Assembly: GCF_000817735.3 (NCBI RefSeq)
Contig: NZ_JTJC03000004.1
Span: 248,001 to 312,000, forward strand
Direction: 5' to 3'
Source: Scytonema millei VB511283
GTDB taxonomy: Bacteria > Cyanobacteriota > Cyanobacteriia > Cyanobacteriales > Chroococcidiopsidaceae
DNA: 64,000 nucleotides
The translations under genes and the position numbers were made by a program. Below, piece after piece: positions 45,874 to 55,420 of the stretch. Numbering within the stretch: position 1 is the first letter of the stretch; each line of letters opens with the position of its first letter. The notes under the pieces are model-generated. The model ran no database searches. It was not told where the DNA came from and saw only the letters and a list, made by a program, of their open reading frames with translations.

Positions 45874-46743
45874 TTATGCCATTTCCCAACATTCAGCACG
45901 GGTGAGGCGAATTTGTGCTAGAGCAAAGATTGCTGGAATAACGCGACCGTAATTGGTTGAAATTGCCCTCCAACCTAAATCGGCGAGAAACCACGACCAC
46001 ATAATCGGTCCTAGAAAGGTAAATGCTCCCCTGACTGCTCCATACCTAGCTGCACTTACAGCCATACCTTGCTGGGCTGTTTTCAGCGTGACGTAATTTT
46101 GAAACTGAGCTGCTGCAACTGCACCACCTTGAACGATCGCTTCTTTAGCCATTTGATAGCTGGCAAAATGCAAAGCAAATTGCTGGGCGATCTGTTTGAG
46201 CAGTATTGGTTGGATAATCGAGCTAACGGCGATCGCACTACCACCTTTGACCAGCAAAGACATCGGATCTTTTTGTATGGTTAGCGGTAGCGGTTGTGAT
46301 GGGGAAGACGCTGCTAGCGATCGCTGTACCCGTGCTGTCAGTTGTTGCTTTTCTGAGGCAGGTAGACGCTTCCACGTCCGTCCTAAGAGATTTAAAAAGA
46401 CTTCTACCTCTAAATCGGTGGTACTCAGCGCCGTGGAGTAAGAAATTTTGAGATAGCGACAAACTTGAATCAGAGCTTGTCTGTAGGTAAATTTGTTCGT
46501 GTCTCCACGCAACACAGTCATTCCATCGGCAGCTAAATAGCGGAATCGTTCTTCTAGCGTATCTAACCACGCTTCCCTATCTAAGCTTTGGACATCAATC
46601 GGTTCGGGGGTCTGAACGTAATCCAGGGGATTAAACTTACGGCGAAATAACAGTTGGGTTAAATGCTGCAATTCTTCTTCCGTAGCTAGTTCCAATGCCG
46701 CTCTCAGTTCATCCAAAATCCCGTCCTCCCGCAAGTCCAGCAA
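45874..46743 (-). CDS. YaaW family protein
   Basis: 289 aa. The block GDTNKFTYRQALIQVCRYLKI, then LEVEVFLNLLGRTWKRLPASEKQQL near 105-130, lines up well with the E. coli YaaW pattern I recall. The second half has Ala/Gly-rich segments that may be membrane-associated. Start TTG at 46743; no better ATG is nearby. Function unknown. The gene ends in a repeat tract (TGACCAATTTATGCC). Confidence 0.7.
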   Translation of the reverse strand: MLDLREDGILDELRAALELATEEELQHLTQLLFRRKFNPLDYVQTPEPIDVQSLDREAWLDTLEERFRYLAADGMTVLRGDTNKFTYRQALIQVCRYLKISYSTALSTTDLEVEVFLNLLGRTWKRLPASEKQQLTARVQRSLAASSPSQPLPLTIQKDPMSLLVKGGSAIAVSSIIQPILLKQIAQQFALHFASYQMAKEAIVQGGAVAAAQFQNYVTLKTAQQGMAVSAARYGAVRGAFTFLGPIMWSWFLADLGWRAISTNYGRVIPAIFALAQIRLTRAECWEMA

Positions 46744-46917
46744 CAGTCACTCACGATCGCTATTTTACTTCTAAAGTGAAGGGGAAGGGAGAAGTCAAAA
46801 GTCAAAAGTCAAAAGTCAAAATTCAAAATTCTTTCTGAATTCTCCCCACCACACCCTACATCCTACACCCCACCCTCTTTCCTACTCCCTACTCCCTACT
46901 CCCTACTCCCTATTCTT
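46744..46917. repeat. Tandem repeat tracts
   Basis: AGTCAAA units, then AAATTCA units, CACACCC/CCTAC units and CTACTCC units up to the ATG of the next gene. Typical of gaps in this window. Confidence 0.9.
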
Positions 46918-47985
46918 ATGTACGACATTGCGATAATTGGGGCTGGAATGGCTGGCTTGGTTTGCGCTCAGCAGTTGCACCAAGCTGGATATAACGTGCT
47001 AATTTTGGAAAAATCGCGGGGGTTGGGGGGCAGAATCGCCACGCGCCGTTTGCATAATACTCTCGCCGATCATGGGACTTGCTACTTAAAGCCAAAAGGC
47101 GAGTTGATGCAGCAGTTCGTGCAATTGTTATGCGATCGCCATATTCTCCAAGTTTGGACAGATAATTCCGAATTCCGAATTCCGAATTCCGCATTCCGTT
47201 ACGTCGCTCCTGCGGGAATGAATGCGATTGCAAAGTTTTTAGGACAAGGTTTGGAAGTTTGGCGTTCTCAAAGGGTAGAGGCGATCGCTTGTCATAATTC
47301 TTATTGGCAGCTATCTCTAGAATCTGCTGGTTCTGAAGCTACTACTAACCGATTGTCAGAAGTCATAGCTAAAGCTGTTGTTTTGGCGATTCCCGCACCG
47401 CAAGCTTTAGCAATCTTGGAGCCATTAACCGAGCTTTCCACTGTTTCTACATTGTGCGATCGACTGCGTTCTGTGGAATTTAATCCGTGTTTGAGTGTTA
47501 TGGCTGGATATTCATCTCAATTGGAACCACAACCAGATTGGCAAGCAGTGAGTTTTGTTGACAATCCGGTTCTCGCTTGGGTTGGTTGGGATAGTAGCAA
47601 ACGAGGCGAAAAAACTAGTAATTACGAAGTTTTTGTCGTGCAAAGTAGTGCGGATTTTGCTCGGCGTTATTTAGATTCCGATCTACAAGCTGCTGGTTAC
47701 GAGTTGTTAGCCAATGCCTCTGAATGTTTGCTTCCTTGGTTAGCAAAACCGGAATGGATGCAAGTTCATCGTTGGCGCTACGCTTTTCCCAGTCGCCCTT
47801 TAATGCAATCTTATTTATCTACTGAAACTAACTTACCTTTAGTTTGTTGCGGTGATTGGTGTGGCGGAAATTTTGTCGAAGGTGCAATGCATTCCGGTAT
47901 AGCAGCAGCAATAGAGATTAATCGTCAAATGGAGGAGCGATCGCTCCCTGGATCTAACTTTTTACAGGCGATCGCTCTAGAATAA
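46918..47985 (+). CDS. FAD-dependent oxidoreductase (renalase/amine-oxidase-like)
   Basis: 355 aa. The N-terminal dinucleotide loop YDIAIIGAGMAGLVCAQQLHQAGYNVLILEKSRGLGGRIATRR covers residues 2-44. The C-terminal end GDWCGGNFVEGAMHSGIAAAIEI is the second FAD block. Residues about 82-94 (NSEFRIPNSAFRY) are encoded by CCGAATTCCGAATT repeats in frame. Substrate unknown. ATG start directly after a CTACTCC repeat tract, with no Shine-Dalgarno. Confidence 0.8.
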   Translation: MYDIAIIGAGMAGLVCAQQLHQAGYNVLILEKSRGLGGRIATRRLHNTLADHGTCYLKPKGELMQQFVQLLCDRHILQVWTDNSEFRIPNSAFRYVAPAGMNAIAKFLGQGLEVWRSQRVEAIACHNSYWQLSLESAGSEATTNRLSEVIAKAVVLAIPAPQALAILEPLTELSTVSTLCDRLRSVEFNPCLSVMAGYSSQLEPQPDWQAVSFVDNPVLAWVGWDSSKRGEKTSNYEVFVVQSSADFARRYLDSDLQAAGYELLANASECLLPWLAKPEWMQVHRWRYAFPSRPLMQSYLSTETNLPLVCCGDWCGGNFVEGAMHSGIAAAIEINRQMEERSLPGSNFLQAIALE

Positions 47986-48402
47986 TCTCAATTCGATACA
48001 GATCTTATCTAATCTCATTTGCAATCGGGGATCGCGAATCTTGAATTAAAAATAAGCTTAAACTAAAGAAAATTGTACAAATCTCAAACCTTAATTTCTG
48101 TCAATTATTTCTAGAATTTTCCTCTTTGTTACTCACTTGTATATTAAGTTGAGTAAATATTTTACTGAGTTTTGTATAGATTCGTGCTAGAAAATCTTGG
48201 CATTGAAATAATTGTAAGTGAGAGGTAGATCGATTTGCTGCAAGAGGTTTTTCAGAGTTAGTAACGAGCTTAGAAACAGGGTTTATATAATTCTATTCTC
48301 CAGTCTAAATCTACTTACACAATTGAACGATCGCTTCGCATCTATCAAAAGAAATAAATTTTATCAAAATACACTTTTGCTTGGGGATTGGAGGAATGAA
48401 AT
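47986..48402. other. AT-rich intergenic region
   Basis: 417 bp without repeats of the common kinds and without a gene. A 66-codon ORF at 48218 has no ribosome-binding site and is not called. It ends with a strong GGAGGAATGAAAT before the ATG at 48403; a promoter is expected but not clear. Confidence 0.5.
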
Positions 48403-48759
48403 ATGCCGAAAACATTAGTTAATTTAACCCATCAAGCACTAATAGCAGAAATTGAGACAGTTTTAGATAGTTATCCTTACTATCCTCACTGTCAAGCTTT
48501 TGCTAATCCCGATTTACGGCAAGAGTTAATTGCTTACGTCCTCAGTCGGATTCCTTGTGCTTTTAGTGCAGTAGACGATTGCAATTTAACTTTTCTAACC
48601 TATAGACTTCCTGGCGATCGCGCGGAGTATCGCATCCAGATTGAAAATTTAATTCATCAAGGGATTTGCTGTGTCTTACAGGATAAAGCAGATTGGGTCA
48701 GCTGTCACATTCCCGAACCATATCAATGTAGTGTAGAACCTTCGCATTGGTTCGGTTAA
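48403..48759 (+). CDS. Small conserved-looking hypothetical protein
   Basis: 118 aa, soluble, not firmly recognised. The stretch YPYYPHCQAFANPDLRQELIAYVLSRIPCAFSAV at about 24-57 has a layout reminiscent of the ComFB family (Cys/His, then D-x-x-x-x-A-x-x-L-x-R-x-P), but the cysteines are not in the usual pairs. Strong Shine-Dalgarno (GGAGGAATG). It converges on kaiC with a 13-bp gap. Confidence 0.6.
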   Translation: MPKTLVNLTHQALIAEIETVLDSYPYYPHCQAFANPDLRQELIAYVLSRIPCAFSAVDDCNLTFLTYRLPGDRAEYRIQIENLIHQGICCVLQDKADWVSCHIPEPYQCSVEPSHWFG

Positions 48760-48772
48760 AGATCGTAGTCAA

Positions 48773-50332
48773 CTATGACTCGCCACCTTGAAATCCCTTG
48801 ACAATTCGCGATAACTCTGCTTTCTCGTCCGTACTAACGCGACTGGGAGAGCCGCTGATGATTCCCTCGTAGTTACTAAAAGAATCGGTAATTTCAGGAC
48901 CGTCAGCACTAATTGTATACTCGCGAATCCCATTATCGTGCCAGGAACCGCGCATCTTAAACACGTTAATTGCCCGCGACATTTGCCCGCGAATTTCTAC
49001 GTATTGCAGTAATAAAATCGTGTCTGTAATTGTCGAAATATGGGATTCTGTGATTGAATGCGCTCCCATGAACTGATCGGTAGTATTGGTGAAAAAACCC
49101 GTGATCTCTTCTTGTTTAGCAAAACCAGTTACGCCAATGACGAATTGTCGAAAAGCATTGTTGCTCACTCCTCTAGCTAAAGCTGAAAGCGAGTCGATCG
49201 CCACTCTAGCTGGTTTAAATTCAGCAATTTCTGATTTAATAATCTGTAAATGGTCTTCCAATCCTGCCGATTCAGGATAAGCACAGATAATCTTTAACAG
49301 TCCTTTTTTCTCTAAGTCTTCAAAGTCAATTCCCCAAGAATAAGCATTGCGTGACAATTGAGCGCGAGATTCTTCGTAAGCAAATAAAATTGCTCGTTCG
49401 CCGCTGCGACAGCCATTTTCGAGAAACTTACTGACGAGTAACGTCTTACCTGTACCAGTAGCCCCCGTTGCCAAAATAATCGAATCTTTAAAGAAACCAC
49501 CGCCGCACATTTCATCCAACGTCTTCACCCCGGAAGAGACGCGCACGTTAGAAGAACGCTGCGTTAAGCGCATTGCACCCAAAGGAAAGATATTCACTCC
49601 ATCGTTGGTAATCGTGAACGGATATTCTCCTTTCATATGCGTCGTGCCACGCAGTTTTAAAATCTCCATCGTGCGACGACGGCGTTCTCCTTCTAGAACG
49701 TTACGCACGATCGCCACGTTGTCAGCGACAAACTCTTCTACACCAAAAGAGGCGATCGCGCCATATTCTTCGGTGCGTTCGGTTGTAATTATTGTGGTTA
49801 CGCCAATCTGCTTGAGTCTGGCAACCAAGCGAAAAATTTCCCGCCGCACGACAGAAGCCGCTTCATACTGTTGAAAGACTGCCGTAATCGAGTCGATCGC
49901 CACCCTTTTTGCCTTATATTTATTGATAGCGTATTGCAAACGCTCGATCAACGCCGATAAGTCGAAGTTCCCAATCACCTCTTGTCCCTCTGGATCGGGC
50001 GAAGCGTCTAAAATAAATAGCTTGCCTTCCTCAATCAGTTTTGGTAAGTTCCAGCCAAAACTGTAGGCGTTTTTAATAATATCGCTGGGAGACTCTTCAA
50101 ACGTAACGAATACACCTGGCTCGTCAAAAAAAAGTATCCCGTTGTACAAGAATTGTACGGAAAATAAAGTTTTACCAGTCCCCGAAGTCCCGCTAAATAG
50201 AGTGGTTCTCCCTAGTGGTAAACCACCATGACTGATATCGTCAAACCCCTCAATCATGGTGCGAATCTTTTGCACGCCTGTCCCATTTGGGCTAATCTTA
50301 TTTTGCTTACCGCTGGAAGTGATTTCGCTCAT
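48773..50332 (-). CDS. kaiC: Circadian clock ATPase/autokinase KaiC
   Basis: 519 aa. Two RecA-like halves: CI with P-loop GTSGTGKT (48-55) and the catalytic Glu pair near 79-80, CII with P-loop GATGTGKT (290-297) and its pair near 320-321. The phosphorylation sites are present: ITESHIST with Ser433 and Thr434 equivalent to Ser431/Thr432 of S. elongatus. The C-terminal tail that KaiA binds is present. Together with KaiA and KaiB it forms the oscillator. ATG start; about 110 bp after kaiB. Confidence 0.97.
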   Translation of the reverse strand: MSEITSSGKQNKISPNGTGVQKIRTMIEGFDDISHGGLPLGRTTLFSGTSGTGKTLFSVQFLYNGILFFDEPGVFVTFEESPSDIIKNAYSFGWNLPKLIEEGKLFILDASPDPEGQEVIGNFDLSALIERLQYAINKYKAKRVAIDSITAVFQQYEAASVVRREIFRLVARLKQIGVTTIITTERTEEYGAIASFGVEEFVADNVAIVRNVLEGERRRRTMEILKLRGTTHMKGEYPFTITNDGVNIFPLGAMRLTQRSSNVRVSSGVKTLDEMCGGGFFKDSIILATGATGTGKTLLVSKFLENGCRSGERAILFAYEESRAQLSRNAYSWGIDFEDLEKKGLLKIICAYPESAGLEDHLQIIKSEIAEFKPARVAIDSLSALARGVSNNAFRQFVIGVTGFAKQEEITGFFTNTTDQFMGAHSITESHISTITDTILLLQYVEIRGQMSRAINVFKMRGSWHDNGIREYTISADGPEITDSFSNYEGIISGSPSRVSTDEKAELSRIVKGFQGGES

Positions 50333-50443
50333 CGCTTTAGAATGAAAGGGTTATTAAACCAAATTAAGACTAAATTAAAATTAGTTTATTTTCTATAACA
50401 ATCCAATTTTACTGAAAGATTATCCCATATTGAAGTTGTAAAA

Positions 50444-50761
50444 TCACTCCTCAAGTGCCTCTGCCTCAACGAGTTCTTCGTAGAGTAAATCTAAGCCGAT
50501 TAAAACTTTTTCTCGATCGGAAAGATCCCCGATAATCTTCCGTACTGGTGGAGGCAAAATTTTCGAGAGCGTTGGCGTAGCTAAAATTTTATCTTCCTCT
50601 GCCAGTTGCGGGCTTTTCAGCACATCAATTACTTTCAGAGCATAGACTCCTTGAAATTCTTGTTCTAGGATGTTTCTGAGCGTTCTTAATGCCCGAATAG
50701 AGTTAGGAGTATTCCCGGCTACATACAGCTTTAGAACATAAGTTTTTTTAGGCACGTTCAT
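50444..50761 (-). CDS. kaiB: Circadian clock protein KaiB
   Basis: 105 aa. [31 protein letters not shown] and [38 protein letters not shown] are KaiB hallmarks. I start at ATG 50761 ([10 protein letters not shown]), matching the family length; the in-frame ATG at 50833 would add 24 residues without family support but lies only 6 nt after the kaiA stop, so it cannot be fully excluded. Fold-switching partner of KaiC and output proteins. Confidence 0.96.
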   Translation of the reverse strand: MNVPKKTYVLKLYVAGNTPNSIRALRTLRNILEQEFQGVYALKVIDVLKSPQLAEEDKILATPTLSKILPPPVRKIIGDLSDREKVLIGLDLLYEELVEAEALEE

Positions 50762-50839
50762 AGATAAAGACGCAAAGGTTGTTTGGACTGAAATCTGACC
50801 ACTTATTATGCTATCAAAGTTTAATTGATACATCGATTG

Positions 50840-51187
50840 TCAAGACATGGAGGTGCGATAAATTTCGCACAGGTGAGCCAAAATATCAATTAGAGTCAAG
50901 CGATAGTCTAGCAACACTTCGTCATTTCGCCCCTCTAGCTTCAACTGCTTGGAAAATTCGTCAATTAATTCCATATGAATTTCAATAATCTGAGGCACGG
51001 GAACTTTAGCATCAAAAGCTACATTAATAAATCGATCGATCTGTTGTTTTACTGTATTATCGTTGTTAAAATAACGCAACAAGATTTGACAATAATCAGC
51101 TTTTAGTTGCTGTAGAAACTCCCGATCGCGATTCAGTGTCATCTGCTGTGATAAGCTTTGGCGTTTTCCGAGTTGATGTTCATCCAT
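50840..51187 (-). CDS. kaiA: Circadian clock protein KaiA, short form
   Basis: 115 aa, against about 284 aa in S. elongatus. It consists only of the C-terminal four-helix KaiC-binding domain (DREFLQQLKADYCQILLRYF ... DEVLLDYRLTLIDILAHLCEIYR); the N-terminal pseudo-receiver is absent, as in Anabaena-type KaiA. I start at ATG 51187 rather than the TTG at 51202. No remnant of a pseudo-receiver is seen in the 680 bp upstream. Stimulates KaiC autophosphorylation. First gene of kaiABC. Confidence 0.94.
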   Translation of the reverse strand: MDEHQLGKRQSLSQQMTLNRDREFLQQLKADYCQILLRYFNNDNTVKQQIDRFINVAFDAKVPVPQIIEIHMELIDEFSKQLKLEGRNDEVLLDYRLTLIDILAHLCEIYRTSMS

Positions 51188-51866
51188 GCAGTTAACTGGC
51201 AATTACTCTGAGGAAAATAGCTAATAGCAAGGCAGTCGTGTTACATAGCATTATATGGTTAGCTTAATACTATTTTTAGATTTGCAATTTGACTAAAAAA
51301 AAGCAGGTAGTTCAATTTAACTGCTTTGCGATCTAGGAAGGGATCGAGCGATCGCCATCAAAAAGAAATTGAGGTTGAAGCCGCGCACTCGGTCAGTGCA
51401 TTACTAGTCATAATGATTTCATCAAACAATCGAGACGACAAAACATAAAATTATTTGTTTATTTATGGGCGACAGCAGACAGAATAGAGTAAAAAAGATT
51501 CTAGATTGCTCCAGTGGATATAGTTCGATTGCTCGCTACTAAGTCAGCATTCATATCTCCAGAGTTCAAGAAAGGTGTCAGTTCCGTTACTTTTATGAAG
51601 TTAATTAAACTAAATTAAAACATTATAGCGTTTTCTCGTGCGCCTTTCCTTCCACAACTTCAGTTTGAGAGACTATAACTGGTATATGCGTAGCTCTGTT
51701 GCTAAAGGAGCTATAACTGTAATCGAAAGTCTCTATTGCTTGGCAGTTTTAGATTCAATTATCTATCCAGCAAAACACTAGAGCCAAAGATGGCAGCGCC
51801 AAGCGTTCAATTCGTGGATCGAGTACCGCATTTTTGCTTTCTCCCCACTCACTATTTTGTTAGCTC
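51188..51866. other. Divergent promoter region of kaiABC and the hybrid kinase
   Basis: 679 bp without a gene. For kaiA, TATAAT on the minus strand at 51250-51255 is a good -10 box, with only a weak -35 (TAAAAA) 17 bp upstream. No tandem repeats, unlike most gaps. The kinase side has no obvious boxes. Confidence 0.45.
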
Positions 51867-54800
51867 ATGTCAAAGTCCAAGTACAACTTAGGTGACTTTA
51901 TCGAGACTGTCCCTAGCTGTTTACAGACAGCTACTTTGGCTATGGCATGGGAAATCTTCAGCCAGGAGCAAAGCGATCGCCTGATCGTGTTAGATCGGCA
52001 ACGATCTCCCCTGGGAGTGCTGCATCTGCGGCAATTTTTCCCCTACTGGTTGGCAGCAACAAGTAATACCAAGAATGCCAAGCAATCCTTATTCAAAGCA
52101 ACCGCTCGCATACTAGAGCCTATAGAAAAACTACCCAATGAGTTTAGCCTAGAACAGTTCCAATCGTATATAGATTCCCGTCCCGAACCCAGCGACATCA
52201 AGCAGACTTTTGCGATCGTCGATGCTGAGGGAAAGTTTTTAGGGCTATTGGAGCAAACAAAGCTCTGGAAAGTTTTAGCCGCAGCCGCGAGAACCGAAAA
52301 GCGCGATCGCTTAGCAAAGACAACTTTACTCCAAGCAAGCATCCAGCGTGGCATCGAGCCAGAGCAACTCGACCCGATCGTCCAACTGCTAGAAAGATTA
52401 CCCTTACCATTGATGTTACAAACAAGCCTGGGCGAACCGATCGCCCAGAATCCTGCCTGGAATCGGCAATTTGGTAACATGGGCAATCCCGAAGCAATTC
52501 GGCAAGAAGTCGAAGCAATTTTGAATGTGGCGGGAACTCAGCAATCGGTAATTGACTTGGAATCGGCAACAGCAGAAGTTACCGAAGCTAGTCGAGACAT
52601 CGATCGCGCCAAGTTAAGCGATTGGCAGGCAACAACTCATCACTTCAGTCTCACCGCACTACAGGAGCAAGTCTCTTTACTATCCACACCCGATTTAGCA
52701 GAGTCCAACATCATACGTTACTGTCAGCGGGGAGAGCAAGAAGGAACATGTATCTGTGTTTGCCCCGGACAACAGGGACAAGACAGAGTGTGGCAATTTC
52801 TCAAAATTCCTTTACAGATGTCAGTCGTCAGTCGCCAACAGCAATCCGAGCGAATTTGGTTGTTGATGGCTACAGATGTGACAGAACAGCGGCAGATGGC
52901 TTCGGAACTAGCCGCCAAAAATGCCGATTTGATTCAACTCAATCGCTTGAAAGATGAATTTCTCGCGTGTATCAGTCACGAGTTGCGGACACCCCTAACA
53001 GCAATGTTAGGGCTGTCTACCTTACTTAAAGATCAGGCACTAGGACAGCTCAACGAGCGTCAAGCACGGTACGCGCGGCTAATTCACGAAAACGGACGGC
53101 ATTTGATGAGCGTGGTCAATGACATTTTGGATTTGACCCGCATGGAAACAGGACAGTTAGAATTAACCCTCGAACCAGTCCACATTCGTAAAGTCTGCGA
53201 ACGCGCGGTCGAGCAAGCTCGGCTTGCCTTTAGTCCAAAAAACAACAAAACTGCTGTGGTGGAGGCAGGGACAGACAGTCATCTCGAACACCACTTTACC
53301 TTAGCGATCGAACCCGAGTTAGAGATCGTTGTGGCGGACGAACTGCGCCTGCGCCAGATGCTGGTTCACTTATTGGCAAATGCCTTCAAATTCACGGCAT
53401 CCGGCGGGGAGATCGGTTTGCGAGTCAGTTACTGGGCGGGGTGGATTGCCTTTACAGTTTGGGATACAGGAATTGGCATTCCCGAACACCAGCAACACTT
53501 AATTTTTCAGAAATTTCAACAGTTGGAAACACCGTTGACGCGGCAATTTGAAGGTACGGGTCTGGGTTTGGTTTTAACCAGAGCCTTAGCTCGGCTGCAT
53601 GGTGGTGATGTCAGCTTTTTGTCTCAAGAAGGTAAAGGCAGCCAATTTACCCTGTTGCTAGCTCCTACGCCGCCGAAGAAGAGAACTGGGGGAGTTGGAG
53701 AGGCTGGGGAAGTTGGGGAGCAGGTGGGAAAAACGTCCGCCAATTTACACCGACAGTCACTCACTAATATCTCTACTAGCAACAACGCACTGGCAGCTCA
53801 GAGCCGGACACCCGGACGTGGAGAAAGCAATTTTTCTCTGGGGTCTTTGGTTTCTCCAGCTCCCGATCGCCATTTGGTGCTGGTTGTGGAGGCTGCACCC
53901 CGATTTATTGAGGATTTAGCAGAACAGCTGACGAGTTTGGGATATTGGGTGGCGATCGCGCGTTCTGGAACTGAGGCGTTAGAAAAAGCCCGTCGTTTGC
54001 AGCCAGGAATTATATTTATCAATCCCTTACTCCCTTTACTCTCTGGCTGGGATGTCTTGACTTTGCTCAAATCCGATCCAGCTACAAGTCAAATTCCGAT
54101 CGTCGTCAATACCACAAGAGCCGAGAAAAATCAAGCTCTTTCCCACCGAGCTGACGAATTTATCAGCTTACCCGTACAGCAGCAAGTCTTGCAGCAGGTG
54201 ATGACTCGTTTGTGCGGCGCGCCAGTGACCCACTCTCAGATCGAATTGTCGCAGCGCGTCCAAAAGTACAAACAGCTGACGATTTTACGATTAGTAACTC
54301 CCAACACCGAACTTTTAACCAGGGGCGATGTCAACCATTTAGAATCATCTCTAAATCACTGTCGCGTTCTCGAAGCCGACGACTTAGAGCAAGCATCATT
54401 GCTAGCCCGGATTTGGCGACCAAATGTCATTTTACTGGAGCGGGCGATCTGCGAACCCCTCGATTTCCTGCAACAGTTGACCGAGTATCCAAGCTTGGCA
54501 GATTTACCCATCGTGACGCTAGATGCCGCGATCGCGCAAGTTGCGAGTCAAATAGAGCAACTCAATATATTTCCTTGTTTGACAAATCCGCCAGAGCCAT
54601 CGGCTGAAATGTTGCTATCCGTTCTGCATGTGGCAGCAGGCGTGAGTTGGGAATATAGCGTGTTAGTTTTAGATATTGCTAATTTGGACGATTTGTCTGA
54701 CGAACACAGCTACAATACTCAAGCTTCTGCCGTATCGTTGCGGGCGGAATGGTTGCAAGCTTTAATTCAATATTTGCAAACGGCTGGTTTTCGCGTCGTG

Positions 54801-55199
54801 ATGCCGCATACTTGGGAAGAAGTGCAGCAGCAAATTCAACAACAAAACGTCGATCTGATGCTCGTTTGTTTGGGAGAGATGCAACAAGTCGAGAAAGCTT
54901 GCACGGCGATCGCAACTTTAGAGCAGCAGAAATTACCACCTATCATCGCTATGGAGCGATTATTTACCCAAAATGAAGTGAGAGAGCAATTTCCCGCTTA
55001 CTTGGAGTCAGAGGGGCGATCGCTGCCTTCAGAGCAAATGCACAATTTGGGTAACGCGAACGCCGCATCCGATTTGGAGTCGATCGAGCGCGCTTTGGGG
55101 GCGATCGCAACTAAAGTTTTGCCTTCCTCTATCTCTATGGAAGAGTTATTAAACAATATTCATCAAACTCTGTTGGCTCACCCTGTAGAAAAGGATTGA
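51867..55199 (+). CDS. Hybrid histidine kinase with degenerate receivers, next to kaiABC
   Basis: 1110 aa. In order: a CBS-pair-like N-terminus (about 1-150), a PAS-like region (about 170-350), HisKA with SHELRTPL (phospho-acceptor His371), an HATPase with N-box LLANAFKFTASGGE, DTGIGI and GTGLGL, a repeat-derived linker (about 607-620, GGVGEAGEVGE), then a receiver-like domain from about 670 and two further receiver-like modules to the end. The first receiver has FINPLLPLLSG where FxDxxLPxxxG is usual, so the phospho-acceptor Asp is replaced by Asn and the acidic pair is also missing: a pseudo-receiver, as in CikA. The two further modules look even more degenerate. Soluble. Likely clock input or output (inference from position). 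Confidence 0.8.
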   Translation: MSKSKYNLGDFIETVPSCLQTATLAMAWEIFSQEQSDRLIVLDRQRSPLGVLHLRQFFPYWLAATSNTKNAKQSLFKATARILEPIEKLPNEFSLEQFQSYIDSRPEPSDIKQTFAIVDAEGKFLGLLEQTKLWKVLAAAARTEKRDRLAKTTLLQASIQRGIEPEQLDPIVQLLERLPLPLMLQTSLGEPIAQNPAWNRQFGNMGNPEAIRQEVEAILNVAGTQQSVIDLESATAEVTEASRDIDRAKLSDWQATTHHFSLTALQEQVSLLSTPDLAESNIIRYCQRGEQEGTCICVCPGQQGQDRVWQFLKIPLQMSVVSRQQQSERIWLLMATDVTEQRQMASELAAKNADLIQLNRLKDEFLACISHELRTPLTAMLGLSTLLKDQALGQLNERQARYARLIHENGRHLMSVVNDILDLTRMETGQLELTLEPVHIRKVCERAVEQARLAFSPKNNKTAVVEAGTDSHLEHHFTLAIEPELEIVVADELRLRQMLVHLLANAFKFTASGGEIGLRVSYWAGWIAFTVWDTGIGIPEHQQHLIFQKFQQLETPLTRQFEGTGLGLVLTRALARLHGGDVSFLSQEGKGSQFTLLLAPTPPKKRTGGVGEAGEVGEQVGKTSANLHRQSLTNISTSNNALAAQSRTPGRGESNFSLGSLVSPAPDRHLVLVVEAAPRFIEDLAEQLTSLGYWVAIARSGTEALEKARRLQPGIIFINPLLPLLSGWDVLTLLKSDPATSQIPIVVNTTRAEKNQALSHRADEFISLPVQQQVLQQVMTRLCGAPVTHSQIELSQRVQKYKQLTILRLVTPNTELLTRGDVNHLESSLNHCRVLEADDLEQASLLARIWRPNVILLERAICEPLDFLQQLTEYPSLADLPIVTLDAAIAQVASQIEQLNIFPCLTNPPEPSAEMLLSVLHVAAGVSWEYSVLVLDIANLDDLSDEHSYNTQASAVSLRAEWLQALIQYLQTAGFRVVMPHTWEEVQQQIQQQNVDLMLVCLGEMQQVEKACTAIATLEQQKLPPIIAMERLFTQNEVREQFPAYLESEGRSLPSEQMHNLGNANAASDLESIERALGAIATKVLPSSISMEELLNNIHQTLLAHPVEKD

Positions 55200-55420
55200 G
55201 CGTACAGAGGAAGGCAACATTGAGAAACGCGATCGCGAATAAATGCAAATGGATGCAACGCGATCGTAAAATTTGTATTGATTTGTAAAAATATTTGTTA
55301 AAAGATCGTACTACTTTGCCAGAGTCAATTATACGGAGTGGTGCGGTGAATTTATAACTGGCAGTACTTCTCGGGCTAAAAAGTTAATAATGCAACGGTA
55401 CGAACAATAGGAAATATCGA

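Noticed and set aside
48218-48418. 66-codon ORF
   Set aside because: No ribosome-binding site or family resemblance; overlaps the well-supported start at 48403.
50762-50833. N-terminal extension of KaiB from ATG 50833
   Set aside because: The extra 24 residues have no counterpart in Kai[11 protein letters not shown] fits the family start.
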